From Stappia sp. WLB 29 (lineage in GTDB: Bacteria > Pseudomonadota > Alphaproteobacteria > Rhizobiales > Stappiaceae): DNA of 64,000 nucleotides. Under the pieces are notes generated by a model, which saw only the letters and a program-made list of their open reading frames with translations, ran no database searches and had not been told where the DNA came from. The stretch is taken from NCBI RefSeq assembly GCF_023507705.1, contig NZ_JALBGD010000003.1:1-64000 (forward strand), in the 5' to 3' direction. This document shows positions 1-9,900 of this stretch, one piece after another. Position 1 is the stretch's first letter. Each line of letters opens with the position of its first letter. Position numbers and translations under genes: made by a program.

Positions 1-267
1 ACGCCCAAACCCCCTCCAAAACACCCCCTCGGCAGATCCCCACCCAACAACGTCATCCCAACGTCGCAGATCCGGGTCATTCTCGTCGGTCTTGCCTCCC
101 CCCCGTATGCTCCCGACCTCTCGCCTGTCGTTTCCCGCTCATGGAGATACGGGGGCAATCCGGTCGCGGACCGAAACCCCTGTCGGATTCGCGCGGCGAG
201 CGGTTTTTCTTGAATGCGGGAGGCGGCGTTCCCACATCAAATTCGTTCTCGAACGAGAGGAGTGTAG

Positions 268-723
268 ATGAGCTACGGAACCGCAACCCATGCAAGCGGC
301 CCCGCGGGGGCTTCGTGCCGTCCGGCAATCCGTCCCGGCTGGTCGCCAGTGACGATCGGCCTGATGGTGCTCGGCTTCATCGTCTTCTGGCCGCTCGGCC
401 TGGCGATGCTGGCCTATATCCTGTGGGGCGACCGCCTTCCGGGCCTTGCACGCGATGCGCGCGAGCAGTGGAATGCCAGCCCCTTCGGACAGGGCCTGTC
501 TTCGGGCCGGGGCTTTTCCGACGTCCGCCCGACCGGAAACGCCGCTTTCGACGACTACCGGGCCCGCGAGCTGAAGCGGCTCGAGGAAGAGCGCGCACGC
601 ATCGACGAGATGCGGGCGGAGTTCGACGCGTTCCTGCAGGAGCTGCGAAGGGCACGCGACCAGGAAGAGTTCGACCGCTTCATGGCCAATCGCGGCCGCG
701 GTCCGGCATCGCCGGAGGCGTAA
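268..723 (+). CDS. DUF2852 family membrane protein
   Basis: A 151-residue protein resembling the alphaproteobacterial DUF2852 family, whose function is not established. One hydrophobic segment lies at about residues 26-54, rich in Gly, Leu and Phe and ending in an ILWGDRLPG stretch. A charged, probably coiled-coil helix follows (about residues 100-138, many Glu/Arg), so a single-pass inner-membrane protein with a soluble C-terminal helix is likely. The ATG at 268 is preceded by GAGAGGAG at a good ribosome-binding distance. It converges on secB and shares a terminator with it. No functional call is justified. Confidence 0.8.
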   Translation: MSYGTATHASGPAGASCRPAIRPGWSPVTIGLMVLGFIVFWPLGLAMLAYILWGDRLPGLARDAREQWNASPFGQGLSSGRGFSDVRPTGNAAFDDYRARELKRLEEERARIDEMRAEFDAFLQELRRARDQEEFDRFMANRGRGPASPEA

Positions 724-753
724 CGCCTCCGCTCTGCGGATGCCCGAGGAACG

Positions 754-785
754 AAAAAAGCCGCGGACCCCGTCCGCGGCTTTTT
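754..785. terminator. Bidirectional rho-independent terminator
   Basis: A perfect 9-bp stem (GCCGCGGAC / GTCCGCGGC, loop CCC) is flanked by A6 on the left and T5 on the right. It lies between the convergent DUF2852 gene and secB and can serve both strands. Confidence 0.88.
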
Positions 786-814
786 CGCATCCTGCAGCAA
801 GGCTGGCAGGCAGA

Positions 815-1306
815 TCAGTTCGGCTTCTGCTCGCCGGCCGCCTGGGCCTGCGCGGCATTCTGGCGGTAGAGCGCCGCGAAATCGATCGGGTCGAGCATCA
901 GGGGCGGGAAGCCGCCATTGCGCGAGGCCTCGGCCAGGATGTTGCGGGCGAAGGGGAAGAGCATGCGCGGGCACTCGATCAGCACGAACGGGTGCAGGTG
1001 CTCCTGCGGCACGCCGACGATGCGGAACAGGCCGCCATAGACCAGCTCGATGGCGAAGACGGTCATCGCCGAGGTCTTGGCGCTGGCGGTCAGCGTCAGC
1101 ACCACCTCGAACTGGTTCTCGCCCATCGGCTGGGCGCCGACATTGACGTTGATGTCGAGCTTGGGCTGCTCCTGCGGCTGCAGCGATCCCGGCGCGTTCG
1201 GGTTCTCGAAGGAGAGATCCTTGATGTACTGGGCGAGAATGCTCATGCCCGGTGCACCGCCGGCCTCGTTGCCCTGGCCCGCGGCCGCGTCGTTCGTGTC
1301 GCTCAT
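815..1306 (-). CDS. secB: Protein-export chaperone SecB
   Basis: SecB is the cytosolic tetrameric chaperone that keeps preproteins unfolded and hands them to SecA. The 163-residue product matches the family length and has the typical features: an acidic, disordered N-terminus, an early [15 protein letters not shown] helix-strand segment, the INVNVGAQ strand, and the [11 protein letters not shown] and FAIELVYGG strands. The C-terminus is rich in Ala and Gln. The ATG at 1306 follows AGGATA about 8 nt upstream. It is transcribed away from regB across a 286-bp gap in which I see no other gene. Confidence 0.95.
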   Translation of the reverse strand: MSDTNDAAAGQGNEAGGAPGMSILAQYIKDLSFENPNAPGSLQPQEQPKLDINVNVGAQPMGENQFEVVLTLTASAKTSAMTVFAIELVYGGLFRIVGVPQEHLHPFVLIECPRMLFPFARNILAEASRNGGFPPLMLDPIDFAALYRQNAAQAQAAGEQKPN

Positions 1307-1592
1307 GCGTCAGCTATCCTGTCTCGATGACATCCATATCCCGGCGCGTAGTCCCCATGTCCCCGGCAAAGTCTCGCTCCCGGACACGCTGGCCTGCGCG
1401 CTCAAACTCGTAGCATCGGCTAGCATGGCACGGCTTCCCTGCCAAGGGTTGATTGGTCGCCGCGGCGCCCCGCGCCGCCGGCGAAAGGGCGACGGCGGGG
1501 ACGGGCTCTCCCCCGGACTCCCCCGGATTTGACGCGGCCCGGAGCGCACGCCACAACAGGCGCAGACCCCTCAGGCAGGCTGGCAGGACACG

Positions 1593-2993
1593 ATGGACGA
1601 TACCGACAGACCCGAACTCGGCTCCCCGCACCGGCGACTGAAGCTCGACACTTTGGTGCGCCTGCGCTGGCTGGCGATTGCGGGGCAGACCGCCGCGCTC
1701 GTCGTCGTCCACTTCTATCTGGCCTATCCGCTGCCGCTCTCCTATTGCGCGGCGCTGGTCGCCGCCTCGGCCTGGCTCAACATCTTCCTGAAAGTGCGCT
1801 CGCCGCAGTCGCAGCGCCTGTCGGAGCGCTATGCGGCGCTGCAGCTGGCCTACGACCTGATGCAACTCGGCGGCCTTCTTTATCTGACGGGCGGTCTCGG
1901 CAATCCCTTCGTCTTCCTGCTGCTGGCACCGGTCATGGTGTCGGCCGCCGGGCTTTCGGCGCGCAACACCATCTATCTCGGCCTGCTCGCGGCGGTGATC
2001 GCAACCCTGATCGCGACCTTCCACCTGCCGCTGCCCTGGCCGGAAGGGCAAACCTTCCGCCTGCCGCCGGTCTATGCCATCGGCCTGTGGATCGCGCTCG
2101 TGTGTTCGCTCGCCTTCATGAGCATCTATGCGTTCCGCGTTGCCGAGGAGGCCCGCCAGCTGTCCGACGCGCTGACCGCGAGCGAGTTGGTGCTGGCGCG
2201 CGAACAGCACCTGCATGCGCTGGACGGACTGGCCGCGGCGGCCGCGCACGAACTCGGCACGCCGCTCGCCACCGTCTACCTGTCGGCCAAGGAGTTGGTG
2301 CGCGACCTTGCCGACGAGAAGCATCCGCCTTCGCCGGAGGCCCTGAAGGAGGAACTGGCGCTGATCCTGTCGCAGGCCGAGCGCTGCCGCGAGATCCTGT
2401 CGAAGCTCTCCTCGCTGCCCGACGACCGGGACCAGCATTTCCGCGGCGAGAAGCTGTCGCACATGATCGACCAGGTGGTGGAGCCGGCACGGGCCTATGG
2501 CGCGCGTATCCGCATCGACATCCAGGGCGAGGGCGACGAGCCGATGGCCCGGCGCAATCCGGCCATGTATTACGGTCTCGGCAACCTGCTGGAAAACGCC
2601 GTCGACTTCGCCGACAGCACGGTGACGGTCTCCGCCCGCTGGACGGGCACGCAGGTGCTGCTGGAAATCTCCGACGACGGCCAGGGCTTTTCGCCGGACG
2701 TGATGGCCAAGCTCGGCGAGCCTTACGTCACCGCGCGCGGGGCCCGCGACGGGCGGCCGGGCCAGGGCCAGACCGGCGGCGGGCTGGGCCTCGGCTTCTT
2801 CATCGCCAAGACGCTGCTCGAACGCACGGGGGCGGACCTGCGCCTGCGCAACCGTCCGCCGCCGGAGCGCGGCGCCGTCGTTCGCATCGCCTGGCCGCGC
2901 GACGGCCGCTCTCCGTGGCATGTGAGCGCGAGTGCAAATGACGCAGCAACAACCCGGCCGCTCGATTTGCCCGAAGCGGAAACGCACTTATAA
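1593..2993 (+). CDS. regB: Redox-sensing histidine kinase RegB/ActS/PrrB
   Basis: Membrane sensor kinase of the global redox two-component system that controls respiration, carbon and nitrogen fixation genes in alphaproteobacteria. The 466-residue protein has about six transmembrane helices in residues 25-180. The quinone-site heptapeptide GGLGNPF is at 100-106. The phospho-accepting His219 sits in an AAAHELGTPLAT dimerisation helix, and Cys265 in AERCREIL is at the position of the redox-active cysteine of Rhodobacter RegB. An HATPase domain with NLLENAVDFA and a G-box (GGGLGLGFF) closes the protein. All the residues that define the family are therefore present. regA follows 58 bp downstream on the same strand. 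Confidence 0.95.
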   Translation: MDDTDRPELGSPHRRLKLDTLVRLRWLAIAGQTAALVVVHFYLAYPLPLSYCAALVAASAWLNIFLKVRSPQSQRLSERYAALQLAYDLMQLGGLLYLTGGLGNPFVFLLLAPVMVSAAGLSARNTIYLGLLAAVIATLIATFHLPLPWPEGQTFRLPPVYAIGLWIALVCSLAFMSIYAFRVAEEARQLSDALTASELVLAREQHLHALDGLAAAAAHELGTPLATVYLSAKELVRDLADEKHPPSPEALKEELALILSQAERCREILSKLSSLPDDRDQHFRGEKLSHMIDQVVEPARAYGARIRIDIQGEGDEPMARRNPAMYYGLGNLLENAVDFADSTVTVSARWTGTQVLLEISDDGQGFSPDVMAKLGEPYVTARGARDGRPGQGQTGGGLGLGFFIAKTLLERTGADLRLRNRPPPERGAVVRIAWPRDGRSPWHVSASANDAATTRPLDLPEAETHL

Positions 2994-3051
2994 AAGATCC
3001 AAAGAGATCCGCCGGCGGACGGCACGGCGGCAGAACGAACGGGACGGTGCG

Positions 3052-3606
3052 ATGAGTGAAGTTTCAGGAACGGACAGGGTCGTTGAGGGCAACCTGCTTA
3101 TCGTCGACGACGACCGCCCGTTCCAGCAGCGACTGGCGCGGGCGATGGAGAAGCGCGGCTTCACCACCGTGACCGCGGACAGCGTGCGCGAGGCGCTGGA
3201 GGCGATCCAGGCCGAGGCGCCGGACTATGCGGTTGTCGACATGCGGCTGGAGGACGGCAGCGGCCTCGACGTGGTCGAGGCGATCCGCGCCCGCAAGCCG
3301 CAAGCCCGGGTGGTGATCCTGACCGGCTACGGCAACATCGCCACCGCCGTCACCGCCGTGAAGCTGGGTGCCGTCGATTATCTGGCAAAGCCGGCCGATG
3401 CGGACGACGTGCTGGCCGCGCTGCTGTCGGAGGGCGAGGAGAAGGCTCCGCCGCCGGAGAACCCGATGTCGGCCGACCGGGTGCGGTGGGAGCATATCCA
3501 GCGCGTCTACGAACTGTGCGACCGCAACGTGTCGGAGACCGCGCGGCGTCTCAACATGCATCGCCGCACGCTGCAGCGGATCCTCGCCAAGCGCGCGCCG
3601 CGCTGA
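3052..3606 (+). CDS. regA: Response regulator RegA/ActR/PrrA
   Basis: Cognate DNA-binding regulator of RegB. The 184-residue product has a receiver domain with the acidic cluster VDDD (19-21), phospho-acceptor Asp63 in VVDMRLEDGSG, a conserved Thr (ILTGYG) and Lys (LAKPAD). A short linker leads to a Fis-type helix-turn-helix (NVSETARRLNMHRRTLQRIL) at the C-terminus, as in RegA/ActR. I chose the ATG at 3052 because it gives the family N-terminus; an in-frame opening further upstream overlaps the end of regB and has no family similarity. Probably cotranscribed with regB. Confidence 0.95.
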   Translation: MSEVSGTDRVVEGNLLIVDDDRPFQQRLARAMEKRGFTTVTADSVREALEAIQAEAPDYAVVDMRLEDGSGLDVVEAIRARKPQARVVILTGYGNIATAVTAVKLGAVDYLAKPADADDVLAALLSEGEEKAPPPENPMSADRVRWEHIQRVYELCDRNVSETARRLNMHRRTLQRILAKRAPR

Positions 3607-3622
3607 GCTTTCCGCCGGACCT

Positions 3623-4120
3623 TCACAGCACACCGTAGCCGGTGGCCGCCCGCGCATCGGGATCGTGCAGGTCGTGAAGGCGCAGGGCTGCAGACTGCGC
3701 GAATCTCAGAAGCACCGCCTTGCGGGTCGCGGCCGGCAGGCGGTGTTCGGGCGCCTGGCGCAGGATCTCGGCGCCGAACCCGTCGGAAAGGATAAGGCCC
3801 GCGTCCGGCGGAAACAGTTGCGCCGGCACGTCGGCATGGGTGGCGAAGAACAGCCGGTCGCAATGCAGGCGGTAGTCCGGCCACTTGCTGTCGGCGCGCA
3901 GGTCCGCCAGCGACGACTTCACCTCGACGATCCAGATCTCGCCCTTGGGCCCGATGGCGGCGATGTCCGCGCGCCGGCCCGAGGCCAGCGTCAGTTCGCC
4001 GACGCAGGCAAAGCGCAGCTGCCGCAACAGGCGCGCCGCCCCGCGCCAGACCCGCAAGGCCGTCTCCGACTGCCGGCCGTCGACCAGCGGCTGGTCGAGC
4101 TGGATCCGTTGCCCGCTCAT
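3623..4120 (-). CDS. mmcB: MmcB-like DNA repair nuclease-fold protein
   Basis: A 165-residue protein resembling MmcB, a conserved alphaproteobacterial protein genetically linked in Caulobacter to mitomycin C resistance and the ImuB/DnaE2 mutasome. The core contains GELTLASGRRADIAAIG followed by IWIVEVKSS, a PD-(D/E)xK-like pattern (Asp, then Glu-x-Lys), so a nuclease-fold role is plausible but inferred. The ATG at 4120 gives the usual family length. It converges with regA (16-bp gap) and lies downstream of trpS, separated from it by a terminator. Confidence 0.85.
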   Translation of the reverse strand: MSGQRIQLDQPLVDGRQSETALRVWRGAARLLRQLRFACVGELTLASGRRADIAAIGPKGEIWIVEVKSSLADLRADSKWPDYRLHCDRLFFATHADVPAQLFPPDAGLILSDGFGAEILRQAPEHRLPAATRKAVLLRFAQSAALRLHDLHDPDARAATGYGVL

Positions 4121-4221
4121 CTGCCGAAATCCCGTTCCTCTTTTGTTCGATCCGAACACTAGACCCGGGCGGGCGCAAAAGACAAGCCCGTTGCCTGTAC
4201 GGAGACGCCGGCGAGGCATCG

Positions 4222-4256
4222 CAAAAGAAAAGGGCCGCAGACGATGTCCGCGGCCC
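4222..4256 (-). terminator. Rho-independent terminator after trpS
   Basis: An 11-bp stem with one mismatch (4232-4242 with 4246-4256, loop GAT) is followed on the minus strand by a T-rich tract (TTTTCTTTTG). It ends trpS transcription before mmcB. Confidence 0.8.
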
Positions 4257-4308
4257 CGAAATGCTTTTCGCAAGATGCCTGCTGGCAGTACACCCTGCCA
4301 GCGACCGC

Positions 4309-5385
4309 TCAGCGGCCTTCCAGGAAGCCCATGATGCGACGGGCATCGCGCAGCACCGGGCGGGCGATCTCCGAGGCGCGGCCGGCGCCGTCGCGCAGCA
4401 CCGCATCGATATGGCCGGGATCGGCGAGCAGCCGGTTCATCTCGCCGGTCATCGGCGCCAGCTTGTCGACCGCAAGATCGGCCAGCGCCGGCTTGAAGAT
4501 CGAGAAGGGCTGGCCGCCGAACTCCGACAGGACCGCGTCCTTGGACCTGCCCGACAGCGCGGCATAGATGCCGACCAGGTTGGCCGCCTCGGGACGCTCG
4601 GCAAGGCCCTCCATCTCCCCCGGAAGCGGCTCCGGATCGGTCTTCGCCTTGCGGATCTTCTTGGCGATCTCGTCGGCCGAATCGCGCAGGTTGATGCGCG
4701 ACAGGTCGGACGGGTCCGACTTCGACATCTTCTTGGTGCCGTCGCGCAGGCTCATGATGCGGGTCGCGGGCCCGGCGATCATCGGCTCGGTCAGCGGGAA
4801 GAACAGCTCGTCCGGCAGCTCCGGGCTCGGCGTCGGGTTTGGAATGCCGAGGCCCAGCTCCTTGATGCGGTCGGCGAAGTCGTTGTTGAACTTCTGCGCG
4901 ATGTCGCGGGTCAGCTCCAGATGCTGCTTCTGGTCGTCGCCCACCGGCACATGCGTCGCGCGATAGGCCAGGATGTCGGCCGCCATCAGCGTCGGATAGG
5001 CGAACAGGCCGACCGAGGCGTTCTCGCGGTTCTTGCCGGCCTTTTCCTTGAACTGGGTCATGCGGCTGAGCCAGCCGATGCGCGCGATGCAGTTGAACAG
5101 CCACGCAAGCTCCGCATGCTCGCGGACCTGGCTCTGGTTGAAGATGATGGCCTTCTTCGGGTCGATGCCTGCGGCCAGATAGGCGGCGGTCACCTCGCGC
5201 GTCGTCCCGGCGAGCAGCGCGGGATCGTGCTTGACGGTGATCGCATGCAGGTCGACGACGCAATAGATCGCCGGCATCTCGTCCTGCAGCGGCACGAAAC
5301 GCGCGATGGCGCCGAGATAATTGCCAAGATGCAGGTTGCCGGTCGGCTGGACGCCGGAGAAAACGCGCGGCTGAAACTCGTTCAA
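4309..5385 (-). CDS. trpS: Tryptophan--tRNA ligase
   Basis: Class I aminoacyl-tRNA synthetase that charges tRNA-Trp in the cytosol. Both signature motifs are visible: the HIGH-like GNLHLGNY near residue 20 and KKMSKSD near residue 200. The rest ([37 protein letters not shown]) is typical TrpS. I chose the TTG at 5385 because it yields the family N-terminus ([15 protein letters not shown]), a 358-residue protein of normal length, and is preceded by GGGGGA 7 nt upstream. No ATG fits this position in frame. Divergent from hemA. Confidence 0.95.
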   Translation of the reverse strand: MNEFQPRVFSGVQPTGNLHLGNYLGAIARFVPLQDEMPAIYCVVDLHAITVKHDPALLAGTTREVTAAYLAAGIDPKKAIIFNQSQVREHAELAWLFNCIARIGWLSRMTQFKEKAGKNRENASVGLFAYPTLMAADILAYRATHVPVGDDQKQHLELTRDIAQKFNNDFADRIKELGLGIPNPTPSPELPDELFFPLTEPMIAGPATRIMSLRDGTKKMSKSDPSDLSRINLRDSADEIAKKIRKAKTDPEPLPGEMEGLAERPEAANLVGIYAALSGRSKDAVLSEFGGQPFSIFKPALADLAVDKLAPMTGEMNRLLADPGHIDAVLRDGAGRASEIARPVLRDARRIMGFLEGR

Positions 5386-5776
5386 ATGACTGTCCCCCAG
5401 TTTGGACCTCGGGTCGATCGCAGGATGCGGCGCAGGGCAGGTGCCGTGCGCCCGCGGGTTATGGCGAAGGCGGGCGCTGCGTGCAAGCGGCAAGGGCGGC
5501 GCAAGGACCGGGCGGGGTGCATTCGCCGGCGCTGCATGCAATCATGCAACGGATGGATGATATGGATGGCCTGCACGAGCGGCCGGTCAAGGGGCCAAGT
5601 CCGGGGCCGCCGGACGTCGGACCTGCGTCGAAACGCCCATTCGGCATATTCCCAATTCACGCAGCCGCGCCCATCGGTTATAGGTTGGAACGAGACTAAT
5701 TTGCGAGTATTTGAAACCTCGTATGAATCGACGCACAGTTGCCGTCAGCACCCCCGCAAGAGGTCCGGAGGCCGGA
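5386..5776. other. trpS-hemA divergent intergenic region
   Basis: A 391-bp region without a convincing gene, holding the promoters of trpS (minus) and hemA (plus). It contains a 6-bp inverted repeat, TGCATG-CAAT-CATGCA, at 5533-5548. The stretch before hemA (about 5640-5720) is more AT-rich than its surroundings and is the likely promoter zone. I see no clear FNR/FixK-type TTGAT-N4-ATCAA box. Confidence 0.5.
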
Positions 5777-6997
5777 ATGGATTACGAGAGCTTCTTTCGA
5801 CACAAGATCGAAGGACTGCACAAGGAAGGCCGCTACCGGGTTTTCGCGGATCTCGAACGTCAGACGGGCAATTTCCCCCGCGCGACGCGCTACACGCAGG
5901 ACGGCTCCCATGAAGTCGCGGTGTGGTGCTCCAACGACTATCTCGGCATGGGTCTCCAGCCGGTCGTGACCGATGCGATGCACGAGGCGATCGAGCGCTG
6001 CGGCGCCGGCGCCGGCGGCACCCGCAACATTTCCGGCACCAACCACTATCATGTGCTGCTCGAGCGCGAGTTGGCCGACCTGCACGGCAAGGAATCCGCG
6101 CTGCTGTTCACCTCGGGCTACGTGTCCAACTGGGCCGCGCTCGGCACGCTCGCCGCGCACCTGCCGGGCTGCGTGGTGCTGTCCGACGCGCTGAACCATG
6201 CCTCGATGATCGAGGGCATCCGCCATTCGCGCGCCGAAAAGCGCATCTGGAAGCACAACGACGTGGCCGATCTGGAGCGTCAGCTCGCCGAGATCGAGCC
6301 GGGCCGGCCGAAGCTCGTCGCCTTCGAATCCGTCTATTCGATGGATGGCGACATCGCACCGATCAAGGAGATCTGCGACGTTGCCGACAAATACGGCGCG
6401 ATGACCTATCTCGACGAGGTGCATGCGGTCGGCCTTTACGGTCCGCGCGGCGGCGGCATCGCCGAGCGCGAAGGCCTGATGGACCGCCTGACGGTGATCG
6501 AGGGCACGCTCGGCAAGGCCTTCGGCGTCATGGGCGGCTACATCGCCGCGTCCGAGTCGCTGTGCGACTTCGTGCGCTCCTTCGCCTCCGGCTTCATCTT
6601 CACCACCGCGCTGCCGCCGGCGCTCGCCGCCGGTGCCCGCGCCTCGATCCAGTACCTGAAGTCGGCCGACGGCGAGGCGCTGCGCGCCCGCCATCGCAAC
6701 CGGGTGGCGACGCTGCGGCGCAAGCTCGATGCCGCGGGCATCCCGCATATCGACAATCCCAGCCACATCGTTCCGGTGATGGTGAAGGATCCGGTCAAGT
6801 GCAAGATGATCTCGGACATCCTGCTCGACAGCTACGGGATCTACATCCAGCCGATCAACTATCCGACGGTGCCGAAGGGCCTGGAGCGGCTGCGCATCAC
6901 CCCCTCGCCGCTGCACAGCGACGGCGACATCGACCATCTGGTGCGCTCGATCGAGTCGCTGTGGTCGCAATGCGCGCTGGCACGGGCGGTCGCCTGA
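5777..6997 (+). CDS. hemA: 5-aminolevulinate synthase
   Basis: PLP enzyme that condenses glycine and succinyl-CoA to 5-aminolevulinate, the first step of tetrapyrrole synthesis by the C4 (Shemin) pathway of alphaproteobacteria. The 406-residue product starts [20 protein letters not shown], as in rhizobial HemA. It carries SNDYLGMG, the glycine-rich [12 protein letters not shown], the [12 protein letters not shown] Asp segment and the PLP lysine in GTLGKAFG (Lys247). The ATG at 5777 has GGAGG 5 nt upstream; upstream in-frame codons are not family-like. A hairpin terminator follows at 7033. Confidence 0.96.
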   Translation: MDYESFFRHKIEGLHKEGRYRVFADLERQTGNFPRATRYTQDGSHEVAVWCSNDYLGMGLQPVVTDAMHEAIERCGAGAGGTRNISGTNHYHVLLERELADLHGKESALLFTSGYVSNWAALGTLAAHLPGCVVLSDALNHASMIEGIRHSRAEKRIWKHNDVADLERQLAEIEPGRPKLVAFESVYSMDGDIAPIKEICDVADKYGAMTYLDEVHAVGLYGPRGGGIAEREGLMDRLTVIEGTLGKAFGVMGGYIAASESLCDFVRSFASGFIFTTALPPALAAGARASIQYLKSADGEALRARHRNRVATLRRKLDAAGIPHIDNPSHIVPVMVKDPVKCKMISDILLDSYGIYIQPINYPTVPKGLERLRITPSPLHSDGDIDHLVRSIESLWSQCALARAVA

Positions 6998-7032
6998 AGC
7001 GGCGGCCCTAGCGCCTCTTCGCGAGCCTTGCA

Positions 7033-7058
7033 ACGCGCCGGCCCCGCCGGCGCGTTTT
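7033..7058 (+). terminator. Rho-independent terminator after hemA
   Basis: A perfect 10-bp stem (ACGCGCCGGC / GCCGGCGCGT, loop CCC) followed by TTTGC, 35 bp after the hemA stop. Confidence 0.75.
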
Positions 7059-7071
7059 GCGTTTCAGCGGA

Positions 7072-7470
7072 TCACCGACCGGCGCTGCGGGCCGAATAGC
7101 GGGGCATGTGGGCGCAGGCAGGCCAGGCCTCGGCAAAGGCGTCGTAGACCAACAGCGGGCCACTGGCCGCGAGCCTGTCCGGATGGCGCGCCACATGCTC
7201 GAGCAGGATGCGGCGCAGCCCGTTGGCGTCGACCCCCGGCGGCATGCAATTGGCCCGCCCCAGCAGGAAGGCATCGAGCGTTCCCTGGAGGTATCCGAGG
7301 CAGAAGGTGACGGCGACCGGACTGGCCTCCGGCTCCGCCTTGCAGATCGCCGCGATCTGCCCGGCATCTTGCCAGCCCTCGGCCGAGACCGGTGCGGCGC
7401 TGGCCAAAGCTCCTGCGGCGGTGAGACAGGCGCCGGCCACCGAGGCGGCCCTGAGACGCAGCACCCTCAT
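7072..7470 (-). CDS. Secreted Rap1a/Tai-like small protein
   Basis: From the ATG at 7470 the 132-residue protein begins with a typical signal peptide (MRVLRLRAA..., cleavage probably after PVSA). The mature part has four Cys residues and the pattern CLGYLQGTLDAF followed by HPDRLAASGPLLVYDAFAEAWPC, which resembles the Rap1a/Tai immunity fold (periplasmic proteins that protect against type VI peptidoglycan amidases). Many members in alphaproteobacteria stand alone without an effector, and no effector gene lies next to this one. A longer N-terminus (up to 7572) is possible but would bury the signal peptide. Fold resemblance moderate; function uncertain. Confidence 0.65.
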   Translation of the reverse strand: MRVLRLRAASVAGACLTAAGALASAAPVSAEGWQDAGQIAAICKAEPEASPVAVTFCLGYLQGTLDAFLLGRANCMPPGVDANGLRRILLEHVARHPDRLAASGPLLVYDAFAEAWPACAHMPRYSARSAGR

Positions 7471-7629
7471 GCGGGCGCTGCCGCCGCCCGACGGTCGGGC
7501 GCGTTCCGTCCCTGCCTTCGCTCTCGCTATCGGGCCGCTTTGCATTCTCGCTCGCGCGTCGCCGGTTGCCATGCGGCAATCATCCGGCGAGTCGGATCGA
7601 AGGACAAGGGACGCGACGACGAACGCTCG

Positions 7630-7911
7630 TCACACCCAGCGGAACACCGCCCCCGCATAGGCAACGGCAATGGCGAGCGGCACCCACAGATCGGGTCCGA
7701 CCAGGGCAAGCCATCCCAGGAAGATGAAGGCGCTGCCGAGCAGCGAGATGAACAGCCGGTCGCCGCGCGTGGTGTCCAGCCCGAGGACGCCGTGCCGCGG
7801 CCCGCCGCCGGGCGACACGTATTCCCAGACGGACATGGCGACGAAGCACAGCCCGATGAAGATGAAGAAGGCGGCGGTCGGCCCGGTCCAGGCCATCCAG
7901 CTCAGTCCCAT
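7630..7911 (-). CDS. DUF2160 small membrane protein of glycerol transporter
   Basis: A 93-residue protein with three to four hydrophobic helices (residues 1-28, 50-68 and 72-90 approximately) and a short polar loop. It resembles the DUF2160 proteins encoded at the end of rhizobial glycerol ABC transporter operons (called glpU in the Rhizobium leguminosarum literature as I recall it). Its role in transport is not defined; it may be an accessory membrane subunit. It is the last gene of the operon, 23 bp after glpQ on the same strand. Confidence 0.8.
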   Translation of the reverse strand: MGLSWMAWTGPTAAFFIFIGLCFVAMSVWEYVSPGGGPRHGVLGLDTTRGDRLFISLLGSAFIFLGWLALVGPDLWVPLAIAVAYAGAVFRWV

Positions 7912-7934
7912 GACATTTCTCTCCTGGCCTGACG

Positions 7935-8735
<801 letters not shown>

Positions 8736-8746
8736 CGGTCGTCTCC

Positions 8747-9610
<864 letters not shown>

Positions 9611-9885
9611 CTAGAGCCCTTTCGGCCAATTCGAAGTCAATTCTGCTTCTCGATTGGAGCGGCGATCCGGCGTCGAAACGGTCGCCGCGCGATGCCGTCG
9701 CATCGGGCAAGACCGGTTCGGCGTTGGGCGCCCGCCAATCGGAAGCCCTGCGGGACGGGCGATTTTGCGCCAACTCCGGCGCAAAGCCCCTTGTCCGTAT
9801 CCAGATACGGCCTGCGTGTCTTTGCTTGACCTTGTCACAAAATCGCTCCGTCAGAATGGCTCCGAATTGGCCGAAAGGGCTCTGG
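9611..9885. repeat. Dispersed intergenic repeat, copy 1 (275 bp, MITE-like)
   Basis: This fills the gap between glpT and glpP. Its ends are inverted repeats: CTAGAGCCCTTTCGGCCAAT on the left matches the reverse complement of the right end (9866-9885) with one mismatch, and similarity continues imperfectly for about 35 bp. An internal hairpin (GCGCC-N6-GGCGC near 9768-9783) is present. A second copy lies in opposite orientation at 33200-33468; by eye they differ at about 14 positions plus a 6-bp insertion here (GTATCC-type duplication near 9798). It encodes no plausible protein. The architecture fits a non-autonomous mobile element. Confidence 0.88.
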
Positions 9886-9900
9886 AGCCCTCCCGCCCCC

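Noticed and set aside
1-267. Coding sequence at the left edge of the window
   Set aside because: Open frames on both strands are low-quality and run through the DUF2852 gene; nothing is recognisable, so it is regarded as upstream non-coding DNA.
1307-1592. A small gene in the secB-regB gap
   Set aside because: Open frames here lack family resemblance, SD signals and coding character; the region is best taken as promoter DNA.
2932-3051. Longer RegA beginning inside the end of regB
   Set aside because: The extra N-terminal residues (MQMTQQQPGRS...) overlap regB codons in another frame and are not seen in the RegA family; the ATG at 3052 gives the normal start.
4261-5913. A 550-codon plus-strand open frame opposite trpS
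   Set aside because: Antisense to trpS, with no recognisable domain; the composition is typical of a mirrored coding frame.
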